A stretch of 11,829 bases of DNA from JAYZVT01 sp050248375. GTDB taxonomy: Bacteria > Pseudomonadota > Alphaproteobacteria > Rhizobiales > Methyloligellaceae. The notes below the pieces were generated by a model, which saw only the letters and a list, made by a program, of their open reading frames with translations, did not search any database and was not told where the DNA came from. Of the stretch, positions 1 to 8,021 are shown piece after piece. The stretch spans positions 1 to 11,829 of the forward strand of contig JBFWSL010000092.1 in the NCBI GenBank assembly GCA_050248375.1. Direction: 5' to 3'. Within the stretch, counting starts at the first letter, position 1, and every line of letters starts with the position of its first letter. The translations under genes were made by a program, and so were the position numbers.

Positions 1-381
1 TGCGAGGAGGACAGGCCGCTCGTCTACATGGAGGATGTCGGCCGCCACAACGCGGTGGACAAGATCGCGGGCTACATGTTCCTCAACAAGGTCAGCCCCG
101 CCGGCAAGAGCTTCTACACCACCGGCCGCCTCACCTCGGAGATGGTGATCAAGACGGTGAAGATGCGCATTCCCATTCTCATGTCGCGCTCGGGCTTCAC
201 CGCCTGGGGCGTGGACCTGGCGCGGCAGGCGGGCCTGACGCTGATCGGTCGCATGCGCGGCAAGCGCTTCATCGTGCTGGCGGGGGAGGAGCGGGTCGTC
301 TACGACCTCGATCCCTCGCAGATCGAGGACGTGTCCGACTGGCACGGGCGAATGTCATGCCTGCCGGTGGTGGCGCTGTGA
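1..381 (+). CDS. fdhD: FdhD, formate dehydrogenase accessory sulfurtransferase (3' part)
   Basis: The frame is open from base 1 and ends at TGA 379-381; the start lies before the window, so only about the last 126 residues are visible. FdhD takes sulfur from the cysteine desulfurase IscS and passes it to the bis-MGD cofactor, which formate dehydrogenases need for activity. The sequence shows the family hallmark EDVGRHNAVDK at about residues 11-21 of the fragment, then FYTTGRLTSEMV, the strand IPILMSRSG and AGLTLIGRMRGKRF, all in the expected order. The sulfur-carrying CxxC loop would lie upstream and cannot be checked. The roughly 30-residue tail after the last motif is poorly conserved as far as I can judge. 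The gene is followed by molybdenum-cofactor genes on the same strand, which fits its role. An fdh structural operon upstream is plausible but not seen. Confidence 0.95.
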   Translation, partial: CEEDRPLVYMEDVGRHNAVDKIAGYMFLNKVSPAGKSFYTTGRLTSEMVIKTVKMRIPILMSRSGFTAWGVDLARQAGLTLIGRMRGKRFIVLAGEERVVYDLDPSQIEDVSDWHGRMSCLPVVAL

Positions 382-404
382 GCGTGGCCACGCCTCCCGC
401 AAAC

Positions 405-511
405 ATCCCCACCCCCTGGCGGGGTGGGGCTAGGGGTGGGGGGAAAAGCCAAGACCACTCTCACCCCACCCCGGCAGCGTTGCTGCCGACCCTCCCCGTC
501 GAGGGGAGGGT
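405..511. repeat. GC-rich palindromic extragenic repeat, three hairpins
   Basis: The gap between fdhD and mobA holds three perfect inverted repeats. The first has 9-bp arms, CCCCACCCC at 407-415 and GGGGTGGGG at 421-429, with a 5-nt loop. The second is GGCAGC at 473-478 with GCTGCC at 482-487 and a 3-nt loop. The third has 9-bp arms, ACCCTCCCC at 489-497 and GGGGAGGGT at 503-511, with a 5-nt loop. A G-run at 432-443 can also pair with the C-run around 462-472. Elements of this composition are common between genes in Hyphomicrobiales genomes, so I read it as a dispersed REP-like element. No T-run follows the first or the last stem, so it does not look like a classical intrinsic terminator, although it could still protect mRNA ends. 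Confidence 0.7.
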
Positions 512-531
512 GACATCACCTAAATTCCGCC

Positions 532-1170
532 ATGCGTAACATTGAACCCGTCATCGGCGTGCTGCTGGCGGGCGGCCAGTCGCGGCGCATGGGCGGGGGC
601 GACAAGTGCCTGCTCGACCTCGCCGGCAAGCCGATGATCGCCCATGTGATCGACAGCCTGAAGCCGCAGGTGGCGGCGCTGGTGCTGAACGCCAACGGCG
701 ACCCCGCCCGCTTCGACGCCCTGAAGCTGCCCGTGGCCGCCGACCCGGTCGAGGGATTCGCGGGTCCCCTGGCGGGCGTGCTGGCGGGCATGGACTGGAC
801 CCGCGCCAACCATCCCGACGCACGCTGGATCGTGACGGCGGCGACCGACACGCCCTTCTTCCCGGGCGACATCGTGGCCCGGCTGCTGTCGGCGACCGGG
901 GACGAATATCCCGCCATCGCGCTCGCCGCCTCCAACGACCGCGTGCACCCGGTGTTCGGGCTGTGGCCGACGGCGCTCGCCGGCGACCTGCGCAAGGCGC
1001 TCCAGCACGGCACCCGCAAGGTGCTCGACTGGGTGAACCGGTACCCCCATTTCGAGGTGGCGTTCGCCGACGTCAAGATCGGCGGACATTCCACCGATCC
1101 CTTCTTCAACGCCAACGACCCGGACGAGTTCGCACGGGCCGAGGCGATGCTCACGGGCGCCTCCAGATGA
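532..1170 (+). CDS. mobA: Molybdenum cofactor guanylyltransferase MobA
   Basis: This cytoplasmic enzyme transfers GMP from GTP to Mo-molybdopterin, giving the MGD cofactor of DMSO-reductase-family enzymes such as formate dehydrogenase. The N-terminus has the nucleotide-binding signature LLAGGQSRRMGGGDK (residues 11-25), with Lys25 as the usual GTP-contacting lysine. The metal-binding aspartate is D106 in TAATDTPFF (102-110). The C-terminal motif DPFFNANDPDEF (189-200) is also typical. At 212 aa it is slightly longer than E. coli MobA (about 194 aa). The ATG at 532 sits about 20 bp after the end of the palindromic repeat; no strong ribosome binding site precedes it. The stop codon overlaps the start of mobB (ATGA, 1167-1170), so the two are probably translationally coupled. 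Whether it has its own promoter or depends on read-through from fdhD cannot be told. Confidence 0.95.
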   Translation: MRNIEPVIGVLLAGGQSRRMGGGDKCLLDLAGKPMIAHVIDSLKPQVAALVLNANGDPARFDALKLPVAADPVEGFAGPLAGVLAGMDWTRANHPDARWIVTAATDTPFFPGDIVARLLSATGDEYPAIALAASNDRVHPVFGLWPTALAGDLRKALQHGTRKVLDWVNRYPHFEVAFADVKIGGHSTDPFFNANDPDEFARAEAMLTGASR

Positions 1171-1679
1171 CGCCGCCCCTGTTCGGCGTGGCCGGCTGGA
1201 AGAATTCCGGCAAGACCACGCTGATGTCCCGTCTCATCGAGGAATTCGCGCGGCGCGGCTACCGGGTGGCGGCGCTGAAGCACGCCCATCACGCCTTCGA
1301 CATCGACCACGAGGGCCGCGACTCCTTCCGCTTCAGGCAGGCGGGCGCGCGGCAGGTCGGCATCGTCTCCGGCAAGCGCTGGGCGATGATGCAGGAGAAC
1401 CATGACGACCCGGAGATCGACTTCGCCGACATGACGAGAAAGTTCGAGGGCAACGACCTGCTGCTGGTGGAAGGCTACAAGAGCCAGCCCTTCCCCAAGA
1501 TCGAGGCGCGCAGCGCCCGCACCTTGACGCGCGATCCCCTGGCGAAGGACGATCCCACTGTGGTGGCGGTGGCCTCCGACATGGAGACGGACGCCGGAGG
1601 CCTGCCGCTGTTCGCGCTTGACGACATCGCGGCCATCGCCGACTTCATCGAGGCGCATCTGGGCCTGAAGAGACGCTGA
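1167..1679 (+). CDS. mobB: MobB, molybdopterin-guanine dinucleotide GTPase
   Basis: This 170-aa protein matches MobB, the small GTP-binding partner of MobA, which is thought to help supply GTP or pass on MGD and is not strictly essential in E. coli. The P-loop is GWKNSGKT (residues 10-17). It is followed by the family segment KHAHHAFDIDHEGRDS (38-53) and RQAGA, then a Walker-B-like strand LLLVEGYK (98-105). The ATG at 1167 is chosen because it overlaps the mobA stop as ATGA and places the P-loop at the usual distance from the N-terminus. The frame is open further upstream, but that stretch reads as arginine- and proline-rich shadow of mobA. The length agrees with E. coli MobB (about 175 aa). 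Confidence 0.93.
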   Translation: MTPPLFGVAGWKNSGKTTLMSRLIEEFARRGYRVAALKHAHHAFDIDHEGRDSFRFRQAGARQVGIVSGKRWAMMQENHDDPEIDFADMTRKFEGNDLLLVEGYKSQPFPKIEARSARTLTRDPLAKDDPTVVAVASDMETDAGGLPLFALDDIAAIADFIEAHLGLKRR

Positions 1680-1687
1680 CGGGACCC

Positions 1688-2971
1688 ATGACCCGCAAAC
1701 TGATCGACGACTGCTTCATTCACGACAAGGACCGGCTGACGCACGCCGCCGCGCTCGAACTGCTGCGCGAGCGCATCGCTCCGGTGGCCGAAATCGAGAG
1801 CGTGCCGGTGGACCGGGCGGCGGGCCGTATCCTCGCCGAGGACGTGGTGGCGCCGCGGCCCATTCCCGCCCACACCAACGCCGCCGTCGACGGCTACACC
1901 TTCCGCTGGTCCGACTACGACCCGAAGCACGGCTGCTCGCTGCCGGTGGGCGCACGGGCGGCGGCGGGACGCCCCCTCGACCGCCCCGTGCAGCCCGGCG
2001 AGGCGGTGCGTATCTTCACCGGCGCCACCATGCCCCCCGGCTTCGAGACCGTGGTGATGCAGGAAGATACGCGCGTGGTGCGTTCCGGCGGCGCGGAAGC
2101 GGTGAACATCCCCGCCGGCATCAAGCGCGGCGCCAACTGCCGGCTGGCCGGCGAGGACGTGGCCAAGGGCGCGCTGCTGCTGACGGCGGGCGACAGGCTC
2201 AGGCCGCAGGATTGCGCGGCCGCCGCGTCAGCCGGCTTCGGCAAGCTGCAATGTCATCGCCGCCTGAAGGTGGCGGTGTTCTCGACCGGCGACGAGGTCG
2301 TGCGCGCCGGCAAGCCGATCCGCGACGGACAGGTGTACGACGCCAACGCGCCCATGCTGCGCGGACTGATCGAGGCGGCGGGAGCGCAGTGCGAGGATCT
2401 CGGGGTGCTGCCGGACGACCGGCGGGAAGTGGAGAAGAAGCTGAAGGCGGCGGCACGCGACCACCAGGTGCTGATCACCTCCGGCGGCGCGTCCAAGGGC
2501 GAGGAAGACCATGTGGTTGCGGCGGTCGACGCGCTCGGCAGCCTGCACATGTGGCAGATCGCCATCAAGCCGGGGCGGCCCATGAGCTTCGGCCAGATCG
2601 GCGACTGCGTGTTCCTCGGGCTGCCGGGAAACCCGGTCGCGGTGTTCGTGTGCTTCCTGCTCTACGTATGGCCGGTGCTGGCTCGCCTCGGGGGCGCCCG
2701 CTGGCGCGAACCGGCGCGATATCCGCTCCGGGCGGCCTTCTCGCTGCCGCAGAAGAAGACCGGACGCCGCGAATACTGGCGCGGGGTGCTGAAGACCGAC
2801 CCGGATGGACGGCTGATGGCGGACAAGTTCGAACGCGACGGCTCCGGGCTGATCACCTCGCTGCGCGAGGCGGACGGCCTGATCGAGGCGGGCGAGGATG
2901 TTGGCGCGATCGCGCCCGGACAGGTGGTCAGCTTCATTCCGTTCAGCGAATTCGGCATCCGCCGCGACTAA
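1688..2971 (+). CDS. moeA: Molybdopterin molybdenumtransferase MoeA
   Basis: MoeA inserts molybdate into adenylylated molybdopterin, the last step before MobA attaches GMP. The 427-aa length fits the family (E. coli MoeA 411 aa). Motifs appear in order: AAVDGY (residues 65-70, with the conserved D68; most members read AMDGY), GANCRLAGEDV, STGDEV (199-204), GQVYDAN (214-220), SGGASKGEEDHV (265-276), KPGRPM (294-299) and LPGNPVAV (312-319). The C-terminal domain IV ends in a typical strand, GQVVSFIPFSEFG. It starts 8 bp after the mobB stop and is clearly in the same operon. The downstream gap has no clear terminator hairpin. Confidence 0.96.
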   Translation: MTRKLIDDCFIHDKDRLTHAAALELLRERIAPVAEIESVPVDRAAGRILAEDVVAPRPIPAHTNAAVDGYTFRWSDYDPKHGCSLPVGARAAAGRPLDRPVQPGEAVRIFTGATMPPGFETVVMQEDTRVVRSGGAEAVNIPAGIKRGANCRLAGEDVAKGALLLTAGDRLRPQDCAAAASAGFGKLQCHRRLKVAVFSTGDEVVRAGKPIRDGQVYDANAPMLRGLIEAAGAQCEDLGVLPDDRREVEKKLKAAARDHQVLITSGGASKGEEDHVVAAVDALGSLHMWQIAIKPGRPMSFGQIGDCVFLGLPGNPVAVFVCFLLYVWPVLARLGGARWREPARYPLRAAFSLPQKKTGRREYWRGVLKTDPDGRLMADKFERDGSGLITSLREADGLIEAGEDVGAIAPGQVVSFIPFSEFGIRRD

Positions 2972-3131
2972 GTCACAAAAGCACAATCCGTTCGCCACAA
3001 AGCCCCTTTTCAATTCGGGACGCCGGTCAAGGCTTCCTTAACTCCCTGTCCTTTATAGATGGGGGGCTGACGGGTCTGGCCGGGGGGCCGGGGCTCGCTT
3101 TCGAGGGACAAGAAACGGGACGAAATCTCCT
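2972..3131. other. Intergenic region between moeA and the 216-aa gene
   Basis: This 160-bp gap is AT-richer at its moeA side and very G-rich at 3060-3100. I see no hairpin followed by a T-run. A TATAGA hexamer at 3054-3059 resembles a -10 box, but no convincing -35 lies 16-18 bp upstream, so a promoter for the next gene is only a possibility. The ribosome binding site before ATG 3132 is weak. Confidence 0.4.
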
Positions 3132-3782
3132 ATGAGCCTGATGACCCATTTGCGCCGCAGGACCAACACCGACGCACCACCGCCCGCGCAGGCCCGGCAT
3201 TCCGCCTTCATCGACAGCTATCTTCGCGGCCTGCCCGAAGCCGGCATCGACGCCGACACCCGGCTGGTGACCGTCATCGCCCGATCGCCGGAATCCGCGC
3301 ATGTCCAGGCGCTGATGCAGAAAGCGTCCGAACTGGAAACGGCAGGCGTATCGGTGCGGGCAATCTTCGCCGATCTGGAAGCTATCAGCGCCCTTCGCGA
3401 TTTTTGTGACACAGCGTCCCGTTTGACAGGCGGACAGGACCCTGCGACCCTGGTGCGCTGGGCCAACCGCGATTGCCTGAGCGACGCGCACGAGCAGGTC
3501 ACGCTCGGCACCCGCATGTGCTGGTCCGGCGACGCCATCCGCCGCCGCGCCGACGTGCGCGACGGACTGAACCTGTTCGAGCAGAACGCGCCTTCAACGG
3601 TGCGGCTCGGAGCCATGGCGTTCGTCGCCATCTGGGACATCTCGGAGCGCATCTCCGCGTCGCGGCTGAGGCCGCAGGGCCGCGGGAAGCCTTGCGGCAC
3701 CTTCCAGGACGCCGACGGCGGCCGCATCGCCGCCTATTCCTTCCTGGAGAAGGCCAACGGCGTGGGCATCCTGCGGCATTAA
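3132..3782 (+). CDS. Conserved-looking soluble protein of unknown function, 216 aa
   Basis: I do not recognise a named family. The protein has no signal peptide and no membrane segment. An Arg/Pro-rich, probably disordered start (1-22) precedes a well-structured body. Residues 44-83 alternate as strand (RLVTVIAR), helix (AHVQALMQKASELE) and strand (SVRAIFADLE), suggesting a Rossmann-like alpha/beta unit. A charged, motif-like stretch follows: NRDCLSDAHEQVTLG (112-126), CWSGDAIRR (130-138) and RDGLNLFE (143-150). It then has AMAFVAIWDISERI (161-174). The cysteines are at 92, 115, 130 and 188. The coding signal is good and codon use matches the neighbours, so it is very likely a real gene. A second ATG at codon 4 (3141) is an alternative start. 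Nothing in it resembles a molybdenum-cofactor enzyme, so its place after moeA need not be functional. Confidence 0.75.
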   Translation: MSLMTHLRRRTNTDAPPPAQARHSAFIDSYLRGLPEAGIDADTRLVTVIARSPESAHVQALMQKASELETAGVSVRAIFADLEAISALRDFCDTASRLTGGQDPATLVRWANRDCLSDAHEQVTLGTRMCWSGDAIRRRADVRDGLNLFEQNAPSTVRLGAMAFVAIWDISERISASRLRPQGRGKPCGTFQDADGGRIAAYSFLEKANGVGILRH

Positions 3783-3867
3783 GCCAACCGCGCGCCTCAC
3801 GTTAAGCTTGCGGAAACAGGCGCCCGGTATACTCCGGCCTCATCGCAAACCGCCTGCGAGCCTTCCG

Positions 3868-4221
3868 ATGAAATTATCCGTTCTCACGCTTGCCCTCGCC
3901 GCCAGCCTGTGCGCCGGAGCGTTCTCCGGCACGGCCAGCGCCGCGGAAGCCGCCGACGATTCCCAGTGCGGCAAGAAGATCGGGGCCCAGGGCGCTCCCT
4001 CGCCGATCCAGAGCATCGCCAGCATGAACGCCATCCAGCTCTGGATAGAACTCGCCAGGGAACAGAACGGCCCCGACAGCGCCATGTGGCACAATGCGGG
4101 CGGCGGCCTGGTGAAGTGCGAACGGATCCGGCGCTCCTCGGTGTACCACTGCTACGCCACGGGCAAGCCCTGCCCCATGCCGGAAGCCGCCACCACGGCA
4201 ACGGCGGCAAAGACGCGCTGA
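3868..4221 (+). CDS. Small secreted four-cysteine protein, unknown function
   Basis: This 117-aa protein begins with a clear Sec signal peptide: MKLS, a hydrophobic core VLTLALAASLCAGAF (5-19), and a likely cleavage after TASA (about residue 25). Cys15 lies in the signal core without a proper lipobox (Leu at -1), so a lipoprotein is unlikely. The mature part has exactly four cysteines (34, 84, 95, 102), enough for two disulfides in the periplasm, plus Trp59 and Trp74 in a helix-like central segment. The tail after Cys102 is Ala/Thr-rich. ATG 3868 is chosen because the signal peptide starts there; a TTG 60 bp upstream would add a basic, proline-rich leader that spoils it. Its frame is unrelated to the neighbouring genes. 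I do not recognise the family; small periplasmic proteins with conserved Trp and paired Cys are common in Alphaproteobacteria. Confidence 0.75.
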   Translation: MKLSVLTLALAASLCAGAFSGTASAAEAADDSQCGKKIGAQGAPSPIQSIASMNAIQLWIELAREQNGPDSAMWHNAGGGLVKCERIRRSSVYHCYATGKPCPMPEAATTATAAKTR

Positions 4222-4229
4222 ATTTCAGA

Positions 4230-5246
4230 TCAGGCCTCGCGGGAGATGGCCGCGCGCAGCAGATCGTGCAGCGCGGACAGGCCCTCGTCGCCGCGCAGGT
4301 CGAGCGCCTGCAGGCCGGTGAGCTGCCGCACCAGGCCGGCGGACGCGCTGGTATTGGCCGCCTGGCCGGTGACGAAGCCGGGCGTATGGCCGGTCGCCCG
4401 GCAGAAGCCGTAGGCCGCGTAGCCATCGCCGGCGCACAGTCCCAGCAGCCTCACATGGGGTTTCAGGCGCTCCATCGCGGTGTCGCCGTTATAGGGCTCC
4501 AGCGGCGACGCGCCGATCTCGGCCACCAGCACGCCGGCGCCGGTGGCGGCAATCTTCGCCAGCATGATGTCGAGCGCGCGCTCGTAGACGGCGCGCTCGC
4601 AGACCGTGGAGACGAGCCCCGCGTCCACATAGTCGAGGACATGATCGGCGCCCGCGTCGGAGTAACTGAGCGCATCCTTGTAGCCGGCCGCGCCGGTGAA
4701 CTTGGCGGCGGCGACGGTCAGCCCCATGCGCTTCAGGAGCGTGACAATGGCGCGCATGGTCAGGGTCTTGCCCGCGGACATGGAGCTTCCGGCCACGACG
4801 ATCACCGGCATGGCGAAGGCGGCCGCGGGCGGCGTCCCGACGAAATCGGCCAGCTTCACATTGCGGTCCCGGCGGCGCACATGGCCCGCATACTGGAGCT
4901 GCATGGGCGCGGAGACCCAGGACGAGTTCGACGTCACCCTGCCGATGACGCCGGCGCCGGTGAGCTGGTGGCAACGGCCGTCGTCACCGATGTCCCGCCA
5001 GGACCCCACGCATTCATGGGTGGCGGCACGGGTGCCGAAGGCGCCGATAATGCGGTCGCCGGCCTGCACCTGGGTGCGGCGGCCGCAGGGCAGCTCGATG
5101 CGGTAGAGGGGCCCCGGCCTGCCGATCACGTCGGCGGCGACATAATCCCCCTCGCCCCACCGGGCGCGGGGCATGGAGACGACGTCGAAGGGCGACGCCT
5201 CGAGGTCGGAAATCCGCGTGATCGAAGTGAAGAAGAGCTTTCCCAT
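4230..5246 (-). CDS. P-loop NTPase-like protein with N-terminal unassigned domain
   Basis: The protein is 338 aa if started at ATG 5244-5246. The N-terminal half (about 1-140) is soluble, has Gly-rich turns and contains LPCGRRTQVQAGDRIIGAFG (52-71) and RAATHECVG (73-81). The C-terminal half is a P-loop fold: the strand PVIVVAG is followed by SSMSAGKT (154-161). This is a Walker A motif whose first glycine is Ser, with G159, K160 and T161 intact. AAKFTGAAGYKDA (180-192) and SDAGADHVLDYVDAG (196-210) follow, and VLVAEIGA (239-246) could act as Walker B. The layout recalls MobB, BioD and CobQ-like SIMIBI NTPases, but I cannot name the family. The frame is open to 5375, but the extra 43 residues are Arg/Cys-rich and would cover a palindromic DNA site, so the shorter start is preferred; an AGAAGG lies just before it. 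It converges on the secreted-protein gene (8 bp apart) and diverges from the dioxygenase gene. Confidence 0.75.
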   Translation of the reverse strand: MGKLFFTSITRISDLEASPFDVVSMPRARWGEGDYVAADVIGRPGPLYRIELPCGRRTQVQAGDRIIGAFGTRAATHECVGSWRDIGDDGRCHQLTGAGVIGRVTSNSSWVSAPMQLQYAGHVRRRDRNVKLADFVGTPPAAAFAMPVIVVAGSSMSAGKTLTMRAIVTLLKRMGLTVAAAKFTGAAGYKDALSYSDAGADHVLDYVDAGLVSTVCERAVYERALDIMLAKIAATGAGVLVAEIGASPLEPYNGDTAMERLKPHVRLLGLCAGDGYAAYGFCRATGHTPGFVTGQAANTSASAGLVRQLTGLQALDLRGDEGLSALHDLLRAAISREA

Positions 5247-5321
5247 AGCCTTCTGGCCCTGCGGGGACCGGAGCACGGCGCCCGGATCGTCCGGCGCGCA
5301 CAATAGCCCGCGCCCGCGCCT

Positions 5322-5337
5322 TTTTGCATGTGCAAAA
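5322..5337. promoter_or_regulatory. Palindromic operator candidate TTTTGCA-TG-TGCAAAA
   Basis: Two perfect 7-bp arms are separated by two bases. The site stands out in such a GC-rich region and lies about 75-90 bp upstream of the preferred start of the minus-strand P-loop gene and about 135-150 bp upstream of the dioxygenase gene. This is the form expected for a dimeric helix-turn-helix repressor or activator. I cannot assign the regulator; TTTGCA/TGCAAA half-sites are used by several families. Confidence 0.5.
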
Positions 5338-5371
5338 TGTGCGTTGCGGCATGGCCCACAGGGGCGGTTAA

Positions 5372-5397
5372 GCAATTCGGGTTGACAATAAAATTGC
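5372..5397. promoter_or_regulatory. Inverted repeat GCAATT-N14-AATTGC enclosing a -35-like TTGACA
   Basis: The arms are GCAATT at 5372-5377 and AATTGC at 5392-5397, with centres 20 bp apart (about two helical turns). Between them, TTGACA at 5382-5387 is a perfect match to a sigma-70 -35 box reading toward the dioxygenase gene. The matching -10 position (about 5403-5411) reads GATTGAGTC and is a poor match, so the promoter may be activator-dependent or may lie elsewhere. The six-base arms are short enough to occur by chance. Confidence 0.35.
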
Positions 5398-5472
5398 CCC
5401 CCGATTGAGTCTCAGGCACCCTTGCAGGGCCTTTTGCCGGCAACCAACTGAAGGGCAGGGAGGACGCCGTCG

Positions 5473-6039
5473 ATGATACGCGCGACGGACATACGCCATG
5501 ATTTGTCCGGGGTCCGGGCGGCGGTGGAGCGGGTGCGCCCGCTGCTCGACGCCAAGGGGCAGCTTTCCATCACCTCGCGCAGCGGGGCCAGGGACCCGCT
5601 GACGGATGCTCTCGGCTGGCTGGCCGAGGACGCGCGGGAAAGCGACTACACGGTCATCAACGAGGAATTCAGGGGCGGCGCCATCGAGGAGATGCTGGCC
5701 AGCCTCCCCTTTCGCCACGGGCGCGCCCGCCTCATGCGGCTGGCTCCCAAGACGTGCCTTTCCATCCACGCGGATTCCACGCATCGCTACCACTACGCGG
5801 TGATCACATCGCCGGACTGCTACCTGATCGAGTTCCAGGGCAACCGCGGGATATTCCATCACGTGCCGGCGGACGGCCGCCTGTACGAGATGGATGCAAG
5901 ACTGACGCACACAGCCGCCAATACCGGCCGCGAGCCGCGCATACACATCGTCATCTGCAACGCCGACGAGGCCGATGCCCTTGCGGCGGACCGGGTGGGC
6001 CGGGTCCGCGGCTTGCGTCCGGGAGACGCGGCCGCGTGA
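5473..6039 (+). CDS. Fe(II)/2-oxoglutarate dioxygenase, aspartyl/asparaginyl beta-hydroxylase type
   Basis: This is a 188-aa single-domain enzyme of the double-stranded beta-helix type. Family members hydroxylate an amino-acid side chain, free or in a peptide, using O2 and 2-oxoglutarate. The metal ligands are H99 and D101 in SIHADSTH (97-104) and H146 in LTHTAAN (144-150). R156 in EPRIHIV, ten residues after the distal His as in AspH, would bind 2-oxoglutarate, and H107 in RYHYAV matches the second substrate-side histidine. In animal AspH the Asp is replaced by Gly; here the facial triad is complete. There is no signal peptide, so it acts in the cytoplasm. ATG 5473 has a good GGAGG 9 nt upstream. 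It is the first gene of an apparent operon, 41 bp before the ABC importer, so its substrate may be something that importer brings in. The substrate is unknown; amino-acid or cyclic-peptide hydroxylases are alternatives to a protein hydroxylase. Confidence 0.82.
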   Translation: MIRATDIRHDLSGVRAAVERVRPLLDAKGQLSITSRSGARDPLTDALGWLAEDARESDYTVINEEFRGGAIEEMLASLPFRHGRARLMRLAPKTCLSIHADSTHRYHYAVITSPDCYLIEFQGNRGIFHHVPADGRLYEMDARLTHTAANTGREPRIHIVICNADEADALAADRVGRVRGLRPGDAAA

Positions 6040-6080
6040 CACACGTTTCCAACACCTGATTCGGGAGCGCAGGGGGCCGG

Positions 6081-8017
<1,937 letters not shown>

Positions 8018-8021
<4 letters not shown>

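Larger units (their letters stand above)
5247..5472. promoter_or_regulatory. Divergent intergenic region, P-loop gene / dioxygenase operon
   Basis: This 226-bp region separates two divergent starts and must hold the promoters of both. It is AT-richer than its surroundings between about 5320 and 5410. It contains a perfect palindrome (5322-5337) and a second inverted repeat around a TTGACA box (5372-5397), listed separately. Ahead of the dioxygenase ATG, GGAGG at 5459-5463 is a good ribosome binding site with 9-nt spacing. Confidence 0.6.

Noticed and set aside
407..429. Intrinsic terminator after fdhD
   Set aside because: The hairpin is strong but is followed by a G-rich stretch, not a T-run.
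357..539. 60-codon frame across the fdhD-mobA gap
   Set aside because: Its translation is Pro/Gly-rich sequence from the palindromic repeat and it overlaps the fdhD end.
516..1658. Minus-strand frame opposite mobA and mobB
   Set aside because: It covers two unmistakable genes and has no recognisable domain.
3054..3059. TATAGA as a -10 box for the 216-aa gene
   Set aside because: No acceptable -35 hexamer at 16-18 bp upstream; kept only as a note in the intergenic entry.
3828..3833. TATACT as a -10 box for the secreted-protein gene
   Set aside because: A good hexamer, but the only -35-like match (TTGCGG at 3808-3813) leaves a 14-bp spacer, too short for a standard promoter.
3909..5306. 465-codon plus-strand frame across the secreted-protein and P-loop genes
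   Set aside because: It starts inside the secreted-protein gene in another frame and runs antisense to the P-loop gene; the translation is low-complexity Gly/Arg/Ala.
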